From NCBI RefSeq assembly GCF_026126405.1, contig NZ_JAFMTQ010000010.1, positions 60,473 through 124,472 on the forward strand: a stretch of DNA of 64,000 nucleotides, read 5' to 3'. This document shows, in pieces, positions 53,043-62,612 of this stretch. Each line of letters begins with the position of its first letter. Positions within the stretch are counted from its first letter, which is position 1. This stretch comes from Aureitalea sp. L0-47. GTDB taxonomy: Bacteria > Bacteroidota > Bacteroidia > Flavobacteriales > Flavobacteriaceae. The notes under the pieces are model-generated. The model did no database searches. It was not told the origin of the DNA and worked only from the letters and a program-made list of their open reading frames with translations. A program made the translations under genes and the position numbers.

Positions 53043-54014
53043 TCAAACGGCGTTTTTATTCACTGAAATACGCTCTAATATATAGATTGTTAAGAATCCT
53101 ACAAGGCAGAAAACCATAGCCCAAAGTAATTGAGCATCTCCTTCATAAGTAGAAGGCAGCACACTATTTTCAATAAACGGAACTTCTTCACCTTTATGAT
53201 TTCTTCGATACTGTAACACTTTTTTCCAGGGCCATATCTTGTTAAGGGCGCCAATCATGAACCCGGTCAGCACGGCCAGAGTAAGGTTCTTATAATGTTT
53301 GAACATCCAGTTCAAGGTGCGGGAAAACACTTTCAGGCCTACGATGGCACCAATGGCGAAAACACCTATGCGAAGGGCGGCATTCCCGGCCGCTCCCCAA
53401 TCTCCTTCTCCTATGCCTGTACTAAGCTGGGATAAGGTTTCCATTACCGGTGCGTAAGCACCCAGCAGCAGAAGTATAAATGCACCACTGATACCGGGAA
53501 GTATCATAGCAATTATCGCCACAAAGCCCGCAATGAATAGAAACCATGTACTGTCTGGCGATCCAACAGGTTTTGCTAACGTAATATACAGTGCGAAGGT
53601 CGCTGCCAGAACAATGGCTATTATGGTTTTCAGATTCCAACCTGTAATTTGTCTTCCAATGAAAAGTATACTCGCCAGAACGAGTCCGAAGAAAAAAGAC
53701 CATACCATGATAGGGTGGGTGGCAAGTAACCAGGTAATCAGTTTCGCCAGGGATAGTATACTGACGATTACCCCTGAAAATAATGCTAACAGAAATGATA
53801 AATTATATGAGCTCCAGGCTGCTTTGAAACCTCCTCGTCTCCACAGCTTGAAAAAGCCCAGGTCCAACTTATGGATCGTCTCGATCAACTCCTCGTAAAT
53901 TCCTGAGATAAACGCTATGGTACCCCCTGAAACGCCGGGGACCACATCGGCCGCACCCATGGCTATTCCTTTGGCAGATATAACAAGGTATTGCAGAAGA
54001 TTACGTGAAGGCAT
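53043..54014 (-). CDS. DUF368 membrane protein, copy 2
   Basis: A 323-residue paralogue of the preceding gene with MGAADVVPGVSGGTIAFISGIYEELI at the N terminus and AMILPGISGAFILLLLGAYAPV in the middle. Its motif IPGxSGG-like forms are closer to the common DUF368 consensus (PGVSGGT) than copy 1. Experiments with relatives (PopT) support transport of undecaprenyl phosphate to the cytoplasmic face; I infer the same. The two copies start and stop one base apart and are certainly co-transcribed. Confidence 0.9.
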   Translation of the reverse strand: MPSRNLLQYLVISAKGIAMGAADVVPGVSGGTIAFISGIYEELIETIHKLDLGFFKLWRRGGFKAAWSSYNLSFLLALFSGVIVSILSLAKLITWLLATHPIMVWSFFFGLVLASILFIGRQITGWNLKTIIAIVLAATFALYITLAKPVGSPDSTWFLFIAGFVAIIAMILPGISGAFILLLLGAYAPVMETLSQLSTGIGEGDWGAAGNAALRIGVFAIGAIVGLKVFSRTLNWMFKHYKNLTLAVLTGFMIGALNKIWPWKKVLQYRRNHKGEEVPFIENSVLPSTYEGDAQLLWAMVFCLVGFLTIYILERISVNKNAV

Positions 54015-54046
54015 GGAAGTTGTTTATTCCGCCAAAAATACGCAAT

Positions 54047-55447
54047 TTACAGAGAAGGGTTCTGTTGATTCTTGATTAATTGCTGGACCGACTTCCTGCC
54101 GTAGATCGCTGGAAAGATCTCTTCGATGATCATGGCGTATTCCGGCTCAAACTTCAATGCGTTCTTAAGATGATATTCACCCTTTCCGTCCTCGTTGAGT
54201 AAATAATGAACTCCGGCAAGCCTGTATTCGATCTCAGCCGATTCCACATAGAATTCAGCAGCCTGATGCAAATTATTGATGGCTGCTTCGAATTCACCTA
54301 ATTGAAGCAGGATGTCAGCTCGCGCCAACCAGGTTTCCAATTCGTAGTTTCCTAATTCAATACTTCTTCGGAAGCCGTGTTCAGCTTCTTCAAAAAGATT
54401 CAGCTTGTTGTTGATCTTGGCATATCGCTTCCAGTACAGGACGTTTTCACTGTCGATATTGATGGCTTTGTCAATATAGTACAAGGCCTTCTGATAGTTT
54501 TTGCGTTTGAAATAGAAGTCGGTAATTGCGATCCAGCCCTTATCCAATAATCCATCCTCTTCTACACATTTATGATAGAACTGAAGAGCCATTTCGCTAT
54601 TCCCAAGCTTTTCGTAGCACTTCCCTATGCGCAGTAGCGCAAAGGACGTAGGGTCATCTAGTCCCAGAGTGATCGTATAGCTTTCAATGGCATCTTCATA
54701 ACGCCCGAGCTTTTCAAGTACTTTTCCTTTTTCGAGGTAGGCACCAATGAAGCTATCGTCACTGATGATGGCAAAATCGAAAGCAGCCAGCGCCTTTGGG
54801 AATTCCTGAAGATTGGTATATTGTTTTCCCACTTGGTGCCAGGCTACTTCGCAGTATGGGTTTTTGTTCAGGAAGTCATTCAGATAATCAATAGCCGCTT
54901 CATGCTGCTCCAGGTAATCGAAACAGTAAATAATGTTATATAGCGCAGAATAGTCTTCTTCGTCCTGCTCCAGGCATTTCATGAAATTGTACTTGGCATT
55001 CTCGAAATCCTCAATAAACAGATATTCCATACCAATAAGGGAGAGAACATCTGCCTCATCGTTTGTTATTTCGAGGGCTTTTTGAAGTAGTTTGATCGCC
55101 TCTTTATGCTTATCCCTTCGAGAAAGGATGTTGGCCTTTTGTATGTAGATCTCCTCGTTCGATTGTTCTAGAGGTTCTAAGGTATCCAATAATTCTTCAG
55201 CAGTATCAAGTTCGTTTTCAAAAATGAACATTTCAACCTGGAATAATTTCAGGTTGGTGGAAGTAGGATGTTGTTCAAGACCGAGTTTTACCGCCTTTTT
55301 TGCAAGGGCTATCTTCCCGTTTTCAAGGTAATGCTGAATGATCTCTTCGAACTCTGCAGAGTCGAAGAAGAGCACATTGTTTGTCTTCAGCATGGATTCG
55401 AATCGGGTGAGAGAGAAATTGTTATACTCGTTAGGGCTAGAGTGCAT
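54047..55447 (-). CDS. Tetratricopeptide-repeat protein
   Basis: A 466-residue protein made of about twelve TPR units (34-residue helix pairs such as AIDYLNDFLNKNPYCEVAWHQVGKQY and ALQFYHKCVEEDGLLDKGW) in a long superhelix. There is no signal peptide, so it is cytoplasmic. It is the first gene of a likely operon with two DUF368 genes and aroE (gap of 32 nt). TPR proteins are scaffolds; the partner is not known. A well-matched promoter lies upstream. Confidence 0.9.
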   Translation of the reverse strand: MHSSPNEYNNFSLTRFESMLKTNNVLFFDSAEFEEIIQHYLENGKIALAKKAVKLGLEQHPTSTNLKLFQVEMFIFENELDTAEELLDTLEPLEQSNEEIYIQKANILSRRDKHKEAIKLLQKALEITNDEADVLSLIGMEYLFIEDFENAKYNFMKCLEQDEEDYSALYNIIYCFDYLEQHEAAIDYLNDFLNKNPYCEVAWHQVGKQYTNLQEFPKALAAFDFAIISDDSFIGAYLEKGKVLEKLGRYEDAIESYTITLGLDDPTSFALLRIGKCYEKLGNSEMALQFYHKCVEEDGLLDKGWIAITDFYFKRKNYQKALYYIDKAINIDSENVLYWKRYAKINNKLNLFEEAEHGFRRSIELGNYELETWLARADILLQLGEFEAAINNLHQAAEFYVESAEIEYRLAGVHYLLNEDGKGEYHLKNALKFEPEYAMIIEEIFPAIYGRKSVQQLIKNQQNPSL

Positions 55448-55474
55448 ACGCTATGTTTAACGGTTTCTTCTATT

Positions 55475-55503
55475 TAAAGATAGTAATGTAACTAGTGGTT
55501 CAA
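55475..55503 (-). promoter_or_regulatory. Predicted promoter of the TPR operon
   Basis: TTG (minus strand, 55501-55503), an 18-bp spacer and TATCTTTA (55475-55482), with the ATG 28 nt downstream. TTAA motifs at 55524, 55536, 55555 and 55566 lie further upstream. Confidence 0.55.
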
Positions 55504-55585
55504 TAGTTGTGCCGTGTTTCTTGTTAACAAGCTTATTAACAGATTTTTTAGAAATTAAAACGCTGTTAAACAAATAGTTAGGTGT

Positions 55586-56773
55586 TTAAATATTTCTACC
55601 TAGGTCATTCATTACCTCTGTAATTATGGCACATCCTTTTTTTATTTCCTCCTCACTGATGGTAAGTGGTGGAGTGATGCGAATGGCGCAAGGTTCAAAC
55701 AACAGCCAGAAAAGTATAAGTCCGCGCCTCTGGCATTCGAGTATTACTTCGGAAGCTATTTCGGGACTGCCTACTATTATAGTGAGCATCAACCCTTTCC
55801 CTCGAACTTCATGGATTAGCCGATGTTGAAGCCTATTTCTAATTATTTTTTCCTTCTGAAGGGTCTGTGCTATGAGATCACTTTCCGTGATCTCCCGCAA
55901 GGTTGCTAAAGCGGCAGCTGCAATCACTGCATTTCCTCCGAAAGTTGTGATATGTCCCAGTTTTGGATTATCACCTAGCAACATCATGTGTTCATGAGAG
56001 CTTGTAAATGCCCCCACAGGCATACCACCACCCATTGCTTTTCCCATTACAAGTATGTCCGGGACAATTCCGAAGTGTTCAAAACCGAATAATGCTCCTG
56101 TCCGCCCGAAACCAGGCTGGATCTCGTCCAGGATTAGTAGGGCTCCCGCTGCTTCGCAACGTTCTTTTACTTTCTTGAGATAGTCGCTCTTTGGCAGTAT
56201 GAAACCCGCACCACCCTGGATGGTTTCAAGTAGTATTGCGGCTGTATTTTCGGTGATCTTGGATAAATCCGCTTCCGAATTGAACTCAATAGCATGACAA
56301 TCGGGCAGGAGCGGGCCAAAAGGTGTTTTTCGCTCTTCGTACCCCATAACACTTAGTGCACCGTAGGTATTCCCATGATAGGCTTTGTCCGCATATAGTA
56401 TCTCCGACCTCCCCGTAGACCGCCTCGCGAGTTTAATAGCTCCGTCAATGGCCTCTGTGCCACTGTTAACAAGGTAAGTGGTTTCAAGTGGCTTGGGAAG
56501 TTTTTCTGCCAGTAGTTTTGTGAGTTCAAGAGCAGGCTGTTGCACATATTCGCCATACACCATTACATGCAGATATTTGTCCAGCTGATCCTTGATGGCT
56601 TTCACTACCCTGGGATGTCTGTGCCCTAGGCTACAGGCCGAAACACCTGCCACGAAATCGAGGTAAGCCTTACCCGAAGTGTCGTAAATGTAACTCCCTT
56701 CGGCGTGAGACACCTCCATTCCTAGGGGATGGGGTGTGGTCTGTGCCTGGTATTTTAAGAACTCTTCGTTCAT
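55586..56773 (-). CDS. Class III PLP aminotransferase
   Basis: A 395-residue fold-type I PLP enzyme of class III (ornithine/acetylornithine/GABA-like). I use the start at 56773 (MNEEFLKYQAQTTPHPLG): it lies one base after the OstA-like gene's stop, and the much longer frame upstream is that gene's antisense-frame extension. Cofactor residues are in VNSGTEAIDGAIKLAR, LDEIQPGFGRTGALF and the Schiff-base lysine block LVMGKAMGGGMPVGAF. GATTGGN-like THITTFGGNAVIAAAAL is present. The amino donor and acceptor are unknown; genomes of this group often call it aspartate aminotransferase family. Confidence 0.92.
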   Translation of the reverse strand: MNEEFLKYQAQTTPHPLGMEVSHAEGSYIYDTSGKAYLDFVAGVSACSLGHRHPRVVKAIKDQLDKYLHVMVYGEYVQQPALELTKLLAEKLPKPLETTYLVNSGTEAIDGAIKLARRSTGRSEILYADKAYHGNTYGALSVMGYEERKTPFGPLLPDCHAIEFNSEADLSKITENTAAILLETIQGGAGFILPKSDYLKKVKERCEAAGALLILDEIQPGFGRTGALFGFEHFGIVPDILVMGKAMGGGMPVGAFTSSHEHMMLLGDNPKLGHITTFGGNAVIAAAALATLREITESDLIAQTLQKEKIIRNRLQHRLIHEVRGKGLMLTIIVGSPEIASEVILECQRRGLILFWLLFEPCAIRITPPLTISEEEIKKGCAIITEVMNDLGRNI

Positions 56774-56774
56774 A

Positions 56775-58508
56775 TTATCCGCCACTGTCATTTTCACCTT
56801 CCGAATATTCTTTTCTCGTTTCTGCCTTTGGATCGTCTTCCCTGTTCTGAAGGTCTTTAGGATTGAGCTTCGAAGCCTCCGGTAATTCGATCTCGTCTTC
56901 TGGTACGTCTTCGAAGAACTCTCCTTCATCCTCAGGAAGGGGAATACCCTGTATCTTCGGAAGCATCGGTGCCGGTTTTCCCTTAAACAAATCTTCAACC
57001 CGCTGCAGTCGTTCATCACCTCGCCAGATAAAACCGGGGAGTTTCCTCGCATTCTCCGGGAATAAGGAAGGTGGGTACACTTTACCTTTAGCTTGTTTAT
57101 TGAACCTAATTCCAACGATCTGCTGCTGTTCGAGGTACATTTGTATTGAACTGGACGTAGTGTTGTTGATCCCTACCAGTTCCTGTTTATCGTTTCTGGA
57201 GAAGTAGATTACTTCGGTGTTTTTAATGATATTGACCGTATCCAGTTCATTATTAGTGAATAGCCCTATAAGCCGTTCTCCCTTCACCTGGTTGTAACCT
57301 GCACTGTCCTTCTGAACAAGGAAGGCATTGTTAAAGACCTTAAGGCTGTCCAGTTTTTCGGTTTCCTTGTTTGAAAGGATATGGATGGTATCTCCCGTCA
57401 TCTGGTTCTCTCCGGTCCAGAGAATTGGATTCCGAAGTAGCTTGGTAATACCTTCTTTCTGATTTACAAAGATGGAATCACATTTTCCGCTCGTCGGTTC
57501 ATCGGGAGGCGTGCCGCGTTTGAACATTCTCGCCCTGTAGAATCCTTTAATGATCCTGTTCTCCGGTTTGCCGGTAACTCGCAAAGTATCGGCATGCACA
57601 TAAACGGAATCGTTATCCCGCAAGGTAATGGCAACAGCTCTTTTTGTGATGAAAACAGAATCTTTCTCCCTGAATACTTCAGCATAGTGTCCGCGAATCA
57701 CACTTCTATTTACCGTATCGAGCACTTTTATATTATTGGTCGCCGAAGCAAAGCTCTTATTCCTGTCGAAATAAATACTATCCCCATAGAGAATTCGGTT
57801 GTTGTAGTCAACACGCGAATTCTTCACGAAATAACCTTTGTCGGTTCGCGTATTGTAGTATCCCCGTTCACAGTACACGGTGCTTGTTTTTGAAACGATA
57901 GTAGATTTACCGTAGAGATAGGCGCCGCCCGTTTCAGAATAGAAATCCAGTTGCTCGCTGTTTACCGTGTACTTCGGATTTACGATCTTTACACTAGACA
58001 GGAACTGGTATTTTTTTGAATTGGCGAAATAGCGGCCTATCCTGCTGGTTAATGTACTGGCCGTATCGCGTACCGTTCCTCCGCTACGGTAGTAAGCCTG
58101 CTGCTTGATCCTGTCGAAGTAAAGGGTGTCTGTTCTAAGTGTCGTTTTTGGTTCCTGAAGTACTACATCACCACTGGCAAATGCGAACTGAGTGTTCCCG
58201 TTGTATTCGGCGTACTTGCTTCGCATTGAAACCGTATCACCCTGTTCAATGCGCACTTTTCCGTAGGCCTTTACGAAGTTGTCTTTCAGATATACATAAG
58301 CCTGGTCGCACCACATTTCAACACCTTCATGCACTATGTATACTTGCCCTGAACGGTCCTTGGTATAGATGATAGCATCCGGAAATTCCGGTTTTACCTC
58401 AAGGTAGCCGGATTCCACCGAAACCTTGGTTTTATCTCCTTCGTCCTGAGCGAAGATTGAAAATCCGAAGAGGAAGAAAAAAAAGAGTATGTAGTTTGAT
58501 ATCTTCAA
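56775..58508 (-). CDS. OstA/LptA-like periplasmic protein
   Basis: A 577-residue protein with a signal peptide (KISNYILFFFFLFGFSIFAQ) and TTG start; no ATG is available in frame. Repeated beta-strand units of the OstA/LptA fold (VYLKDNFVKAYGKVRIEQGDTVSMRSKYAEYNG, ALASGDVVLQEPKTTLRTDTLYFDR) extend to about residue 300, after which the repeats are more divergent. The C terminus is acidic and rich in proline (GEFFEDVPEDEIELPE). LptA-type proteins carry LPS across the periplasm; this large form may be its Bacteroidota counterpart. Inference only. Confidence 0.85.
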   Translation of the reverse strand: MKISNYILFFFFLFGFSIFAQDEGDKTKVSVESGYLEVKPEFPDAIIYTKDRSGQVYIVHEGVEMWCDQAYVYLKDNFVKAYGKVRIEQGDTVSMRSKYAEYNGNTQFAFASGDVVLQEPKTTLRTDTLYFDRIKQQAYYRSGGTVRDTASTLTSRIGRYFANSKKYQFLSSVKIVNPKYTVNSEQLDFYSETGGAYLYGKSTIVSKTSTVYCERGYYNTRTDKGYFVKNSRVDYNNRILYGDSIYFDRNKSFASATNNIKVLDTVNRSVIRGHYAEVFREKDSVFITKRAVAITLRDNDSVYVHADTLRVTGKPENRIIKGFYRARMFKRGTPPDEPTSGKCDSIFVNQKEGITKLLRNPILWTGENQMTGDTIHILSNKETEKLDSLKVFNNAFLVQKDSAGYNQVKGERLIGLFTNNELDTVNIIKNTEVIYFSRNDKQELVGINNTTSSSIQMYLEQQQIVGIRFNKQAKGKVYPPSLFPENARKLPGFIWRGDERLQRVEDLFKGKPAPMLPKIQGIPLPEDEGEFFEDVPEDEIELPEASKLNPKDLQNREDDPKAETRKEYSEGENDSGG

Positions 58509-58553
58509 ATAGGATTCTTTAATACTAGAACGAAAATACCAACAAATATTGAG

Positions 58554-59825
58554 TTACCTGTGAATTGTCTGCGTTCGGTCCGGCCCAACAGAAACAATTT
58601 TGATAGGTACTTCAAGTTCCTTTTCAAGAAAATCAATATAATCGTTCAACTCTTGGGGGAATTCAGAAGGATCTCTCATGGTAGTAAGATCTTCCTTCCA
58701 GCCTTTTAGCTCCGTGTAAACAGGTTGTACATTCTCGCGCTCAATATTATAAGGAAGGTGTGCGATATCTTCTCCTTTGTATTTGTAGGCTGTACAAATC
58801 TTTAACTTGTCGAAACCACTCAATACATCACCTTTCATCATCATGAGTTGGGTCACTCCGTTCACCTGAACTGCGTATTTGAGAGCCACCAGGTCCAGCC
58901 AGCCGCAACGTCTTGGCCTTCCGGTTGTAGCTCCAAATTCTCGTCCAACTCTTCCCATGGTCTCACCGTAACTGTCGAAAAGTTCGGTGGGGAAGGGGCC
59001 ACTACCCACACGTGTGGTATAGGCTTTAAAAATTCCGAAGACCTCTTTGATCCTTGAGGGGGCAACACCGAGTCCTGTGCAGGCACCTGCCGCAGTAGTA
59101 TTGGATGAGGTCACGTAAGGATAGGTTCCAAAGTCGATATCGAGCAAAGATCCCTGCGCACCTTCAGCAAGGATGGATTTTCCTTCTTTCTGAGCCTGGA
59201 AGAGGTATTCTTCGCTGTCTATGAAGGTAAGTTCTTTTAGTACTTCAATGGCTTCAAAGAATTGAGCTTCCATTTCGGCAAGGTCGAATTCGATCTCTGC
59301 TTTGTAGAAATCTATCATCGCCTGATGTTTGTTTGCCAATGCGCGGTATTTCTCCTCCCAGTTATCCATTTCCAGGTCACCCACGCGAATACCGTTCCTG
59401 CCGGTTTTGTCCATATAGGTTGGGCCAATACCTTTGAGGGTGGAACCGATCTTTGCCTTTCCTTTAGACGCTTCGCTCGCTGCATCCAGTAGTCGGTGCG
59501 TTGGCAGGATAAGATGCGCTTTCCTGGATATCAGCAACTTGCTTTTGTAATCGAGATCGAATTTGGCAAGGTTATCCAGTTCTTTTTTGAAGATGACCGG
59601 GTCTATCACAACCCCGTTACCTACCAGGTTGATCGCATTGTCGTGGAAGATCCCACTGGGGATGGTATGTAAAACGTGTTTTATACCGTCGAATTCCAGC
59701 GTATGTCCCGCATTGGGGCCACCCTGAAATCGAGCGATCACATCGTAATTCTTGGTTAATACGTCGACGATCTTTCCTTTACCCTCGTCTCCCCATTGTA
59801 ATCCTAGTAGTAAATCTACTGCCAT
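58554..59825 (-). CDS. purA: Adenylosuccinate synthase
   Basis: Joins IMP and aspartate with GTP in AMP synthesis. The 423-residue protein (E. coli 432) has QWGDEGKGKIVD at the N terminus with the catalytic Asp and His of GGPNAGHT, the IMP loop TRVGSGPFPTEL, GATTGRPRRCGWLD and the GTP-specific SVGPDRTQTI at the C terminus. Active-site residues are intact. It begins 5 nt after the Fur-like gene, in the run rel, fur, purA, ostA. The protein is a known target of (p)ppGpp inhibition in several bacteria. Confidence 0.98.
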   Translation of the reverse strand: MAVDLLLGLQWGDEGKGKIVDVLTKNYDVIARFQGGPNAGHTLEFDGIKHVLHTIPSGIFHDNAINLVGNGVVIDPVIFKKELDNLAKFDLDYKSKLLISRKAHLILPTHRLLDAASEASKGKAKIGSTLKGIGPTYMDKTGRNGIRVGDLEMDNWEEKYRALANKHQAMIDFYKAEIEFDLAEMEAQFFEAIEVLKELTFIDSEEYLFQAQKEGKSILAEGAQGSLLDIDFGTYPYVTSSNTTAAGACTGLGVAPSRIKEVFGIFKAYTTRVGSGPFPTELFDSYGETMGRVGREFGATTGRPRRCGWLDLVALKYAVQVNGVTQLMMMKGDVLSGFDKLKICTAYKYKGEDIAHLPYNIERENVQPVYTELKGWKEDLTTMRDPSEFPQELNDYIDFLEKELEVPIKIVSVGPDRTQTIHR

Positions 59826-59830
59826 AAGTA

Positions 59831-60310
59831 TTATGAGTTTTTCCGACCGGAATAGCTTTTTGCGTCGGAAGATTTTCTATTTCCGTAGAAATAGAGTGAA
59901 TGGTTGGTAATTTCGATATCGAAAACTTCTTCGATGGTTTTTTTGATAGACTGAATCCGCGGATCGCAAAACTCGATCACTTCTCCGTTGGCCAGAATCA
60001 CGTGATCGTGTTGTTTGTCGAAATACGATTTCTCGTAATGCGCCTGGTTCTTCCCGAACTGGTGCTTTCGCACAAGTCCGCACTCCAGCAGCAGTTCTAT
60101 GGTATTGTATAAGGTTGCACGGCTCACCCGGTAATTCTTATTCTTCATGTTGATGTATAACGATTCAATATCAAAGTGGTCGTTATGGTCATATATCTCC
60201 TGAAGGATCGCGAATCGCTCCGGTGTTTTGCGATGTCCTTTTTCTTCAAGAAATGTAGTGAATACATTCTTGACGATCGCCTGGTTATTTTGATCCGTTT
60301 TTGCAGTCAT
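59831..60310 (-). CDS. Fur family transcriptional regulator
   Basis: A 159-residue metal-responsive regulator. The winged-helix domain is residues ~15-85 ([26 protein letters not shown], then [19 protein letters not shown]). Metal ligands of the sensing site can be read: H91 in AHYE, H101 and H103 in [11 protein letters not shown], and E113/E116 region. The usual first structural-zinc pair C-x-x-C (as in HHDHLICxxCG of Fur/PerR) is absent: the sequence reads [15 protein letters not shown], leaving one Cys (C115). This suggests it lacks the structural zinc. It sits between the (p)ppGpp gene and purA. Confidence 0.93.
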   Translation of the reverse strand: MTAKTDQNNQAIVKNVFTTFLEEKGHRKTPERFAILQEIYDHNDHFDIESLYINMKNKNYRVSRATLYNTIELLLECGLVRKHQFGKNQAHYEKSYFDKQHDHVILANGEVIEFCDPRIQSIKKTIEEVFDIEITNHSLYFYGNRKSSDAKSYSGRKNS

Positions 60311-60333
60311 ACCAAAGGAACAAAGGTAGCTAT

Positions 60334-62538
60334 TTATGCTCTTTTTACTTTCTCTATTCCGTTTATATTTTTAATTTTTTCCACCAGGTTATTAAGAATA
60401 TTCTTGTTTTTCACAACCACGATGATGTTCCCTGTAAAGATTCCATCATCACTGTCGAAATGAACACTCTTCATATTGATGTTCAAGTTGCCCGAAATCA
60501 CTTTTGTCACATCATTCACAAGCCCAATGGTGTCAATTCCCGAAATCTTTAGTTCTACCCTAAAATCGCTTTGTGTGGAGTCGATCCACTTGGCCTGCAT
60601 AATTCGATATCCATAATTACTCTGAAGCTGCAGGGCATTCGGACAATTCTGCTTGTGTACTTTAAGTCCTTCGTTTACAGTTAGGAAACCAAATACATCA
60701 TCACCCGGAATGGGATTACAGCAATTGGCAATCTTGTAATCCAGTTTCTCTTCTTCTTTTCCGAAGACAAGCTGGTCGTACTTTTCAGTGATCTCTTCCT
60801 TGTTTACATCTTCGGGCTGACCGGGTTTACGGATTCGGTTTTTTATAAAAGACATCAGTGCATTGGAGCGTGAAGCCGCGTAGTCTTTGATCTTCTTATT
60901 ATCGATGATACCTGCACCAACACGATAGAAAAGATCGAGACTTGTATTCAGTTTGAAATAGGATACAAGCTGATTAACGGTTTTTTCATCCAAAGTGATC
61001 TTCTGCGATTTCAGCTTTCTTGCCAATATCACTTTCCCCTCGGCGGCGATTTCCTTTTTCTCCTCTTTGAGCGACGATTTGATCTTGGATCTCGCTCTTC
61101 CCGTAGTAGCGTAGTTCAACCAGTTGGCCGTAGGTTTCGACTTTTCGGAAGTCATGATCTCGACCTGGTTACCACTTTTCAAAACATGACTCAATGGAAC
61201 CAGTTTACCGTTCACTTTAGCGCCACGCGTATGCAGACCTACTTCCGTATGTATATGGAAAGCAAAGTCCAGCGCGGTGGCTCCCTTCGGAAGGGAATAC
61301 AAATCACCCTTCGGACTAAAAACAAAGATCTCCTTGGAGTACAAATTCAGTTTGAAGTCCTCTACGAAATCCACTGCACTCACCTCCGAGCTTTCCAATG
61401 TCTCCTGAAGTTTGTTCAGCCAGCCTTCGAGTCCTATGTCTTCTTTCTCGGTATTCTTGTACTTGTAATGAGCAGCATAACCTTTCTCGGCAATTTCATT
61501 CATTCGTTCGGAACGGATTTGTACTTCCACCCATCGTCCCTGGGGTCCCATTACCGTAATGTGCAGGGCTTCGTAACCCGTGGATTTAGGTGAGGAAATC
61601 CAATCCCTGAGCCGGGTAGGATTCGGCCTGAAGTGATCCGTAACGATGGAATAGATCTTCCAGGCAATAAATTTTTCATTTTCGGCGTCACTCTTGTAAA
61701 TAATCCTAACTGCAAACTTGTCGTAGACCTCATCGAAGGTAACGCTCTGCGCCATCATTTTCCTTCTTATTGAAAAAATGGATTTGGGACGTCCCTTGAT
61801 ATCGTAGTTCAACTTTTCTGCATCGAGGGAGTCTTTTATTACTCTGGTAAAATCCTCGATATACGCATCCTGCTGTTCCTTGCTTTCTTTGATCTTACTT
61901 AGGATATCTTCATAAACTTCGGGCTCTGTATATTTTAACCCAAGGTCTTCCAGCTCGGTTTTTATGTTGTAAAGTCCGATACGATGAGCCATAGGAGCAT
62001 AGATGTAAAGGGTTTCCGAAGCGATCTTCACCTGTTTGTGCTCCGGCATGGAATCCATAGTCTGCATATTGTGCAAACGGTCTGCTATCTTAATAATGAT
62101 CACACGCACATCTTCATTCAATGTGAGTAGCATTTTTCTGAAATTCTCCGCCTGAAGTGAGGCGTTCTTATCGTACGGCATCTGGGAGATCTTCGTGAGC
62201 CCATCAACGATGCGGGCAACCGTCTCTCCGAAGAGTTGCTCAATATCTGCAAGTGTATATTCTGTATCCTCTACAACATCGTGAAGTAAAGCAGCAGCAA
62301 TAGATGTTGCGTCCAGCCCGATTTCGCTGGCAACTATCTTAGCTACCGCCAATGGGTGGAATATATAGGCCTCACCAGACTTGCGCCGCTGATCCTTGTG
62401 CGCATCAACCGCAACATCAAAAGCCGAACGTATAAGTCGCTTATCGGCTGCCGTTAAGTTTCGGTAGCTGATCTTGAGCAGTTCCTTATATTGTTTGGTG
62501 AGTTCCTTTTTCTCCGCTTCCAGTACTTCCTCAGTCAT
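60334..62538 (-). CDS. Bifunctional (p)ppGpp synthetase/hydrolase (Rel/SpoT)
   Basis: Makes and degrades the alarmone (p)ppGpp. The 734-residue protein starts at 62538 ([15 protein letters not shown]). The hydrolase HD domain is intact: H47, H61 in YIFHPLAVA, and H86-D87 in LLHDVVEDT. The synthetase has [25 protein letters not shown] and [28 protein letters not shown] domain ([22 protein letters not shown]) and a C-terminal ACT domain ([17 protein letters not shown]) follow. Because the HD site is complete this is the SpoT/Rel bifunctional form. Promoter at 62543-62573. Confidence 0.96.
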   Translation of the reverse strand: MTEEVLEAEKKELTKQYKELLKISYRNLTAADKRLIRSAFDVAVDAHKDQRRKSGEAYIFHPLAVAKIVASEIGLDATSIAAALLHDVVEDTEYTLADIEQLFGETVARIVDGLTKISQMPYDKNASLQAENFRKMLLTLNEDVRVIIIKIADRLHNMQTMDSMPEHKQVKIASETLYIYAPMAHRIGLYNIKTELEDLGLKYTEPEVYEDILSKIKESKEQQDAYIEDFTRVIKDSLDAEKLNYDIKGRPKSIFSIRRKMMAQSVTFDEVYDKFAVRIIYKSDAENEKFIAWKIYSIVTDHFRPNPTRLRDWISSPKSTGYEALHITVMGPQGRWVEVQIRSERMNEIAEKGYAAHYKYKNTEKEDIGLEGWLNKLQETLESSEVSAVDFVEDFKLNLYSKEIFVFSPKGDLYSLPKGATALDFAFHIHTEVGLHTRGAKVNGKLVPLSHVLKSGNQVEIMTSEKSKPTANWLNYATTGRARSKIKSSLKEEKKEIAAEGKVILARKLKSQKITLDEKTVNQLVSYFKLNTSLDLFYRVGAGIIDNKKIKDYAASRSNALMSFIKNRIRKPGQPEDVNKEEITEKYDQLVFGKEEEKLDYKIANCCNPIPGDDVFGFLTVNEGLKVHKQNCPNALQLQSNYGYRIMQAKWIDSTQSDFRVELKISGIDTIGLVNDVTKVISGNLNINMKSVHFDSDDGIFTGNIIVVVKNKNILNNLVEKIKNINGIEKVKRA

Positions 62539-62542
62539 AAAA

Positions 62543-62573
62543 TAAATGTACAATATTGGTTCGTAAGTACCAA
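62543..62573 (-). promoter_or_regulatory. Predicted promoter of the rel-fur-purA run
   Basis: TTG (62571-62573), a 20-bp spacer and TACATTTA (62543-62550) on the minus strand, only 4 nt before the ATG at 62538, so the transcript would be almost leaderless. Confidence 0.4.
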
Positions 62574-62612
62574 CAAATTTTGTGCCTCAGCGATTTTCCC
62601 AACATACAGATT

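Noticed and set aside
56774..57115. N-terminal extension of the aminotransferase frame (a further ~114 codons)
   Set aside because: This stretch lies within the OstA-like coding region in another frame, is Arg-rich and lacks any aminotransferase feature; the start at 56773 is fully consistent.
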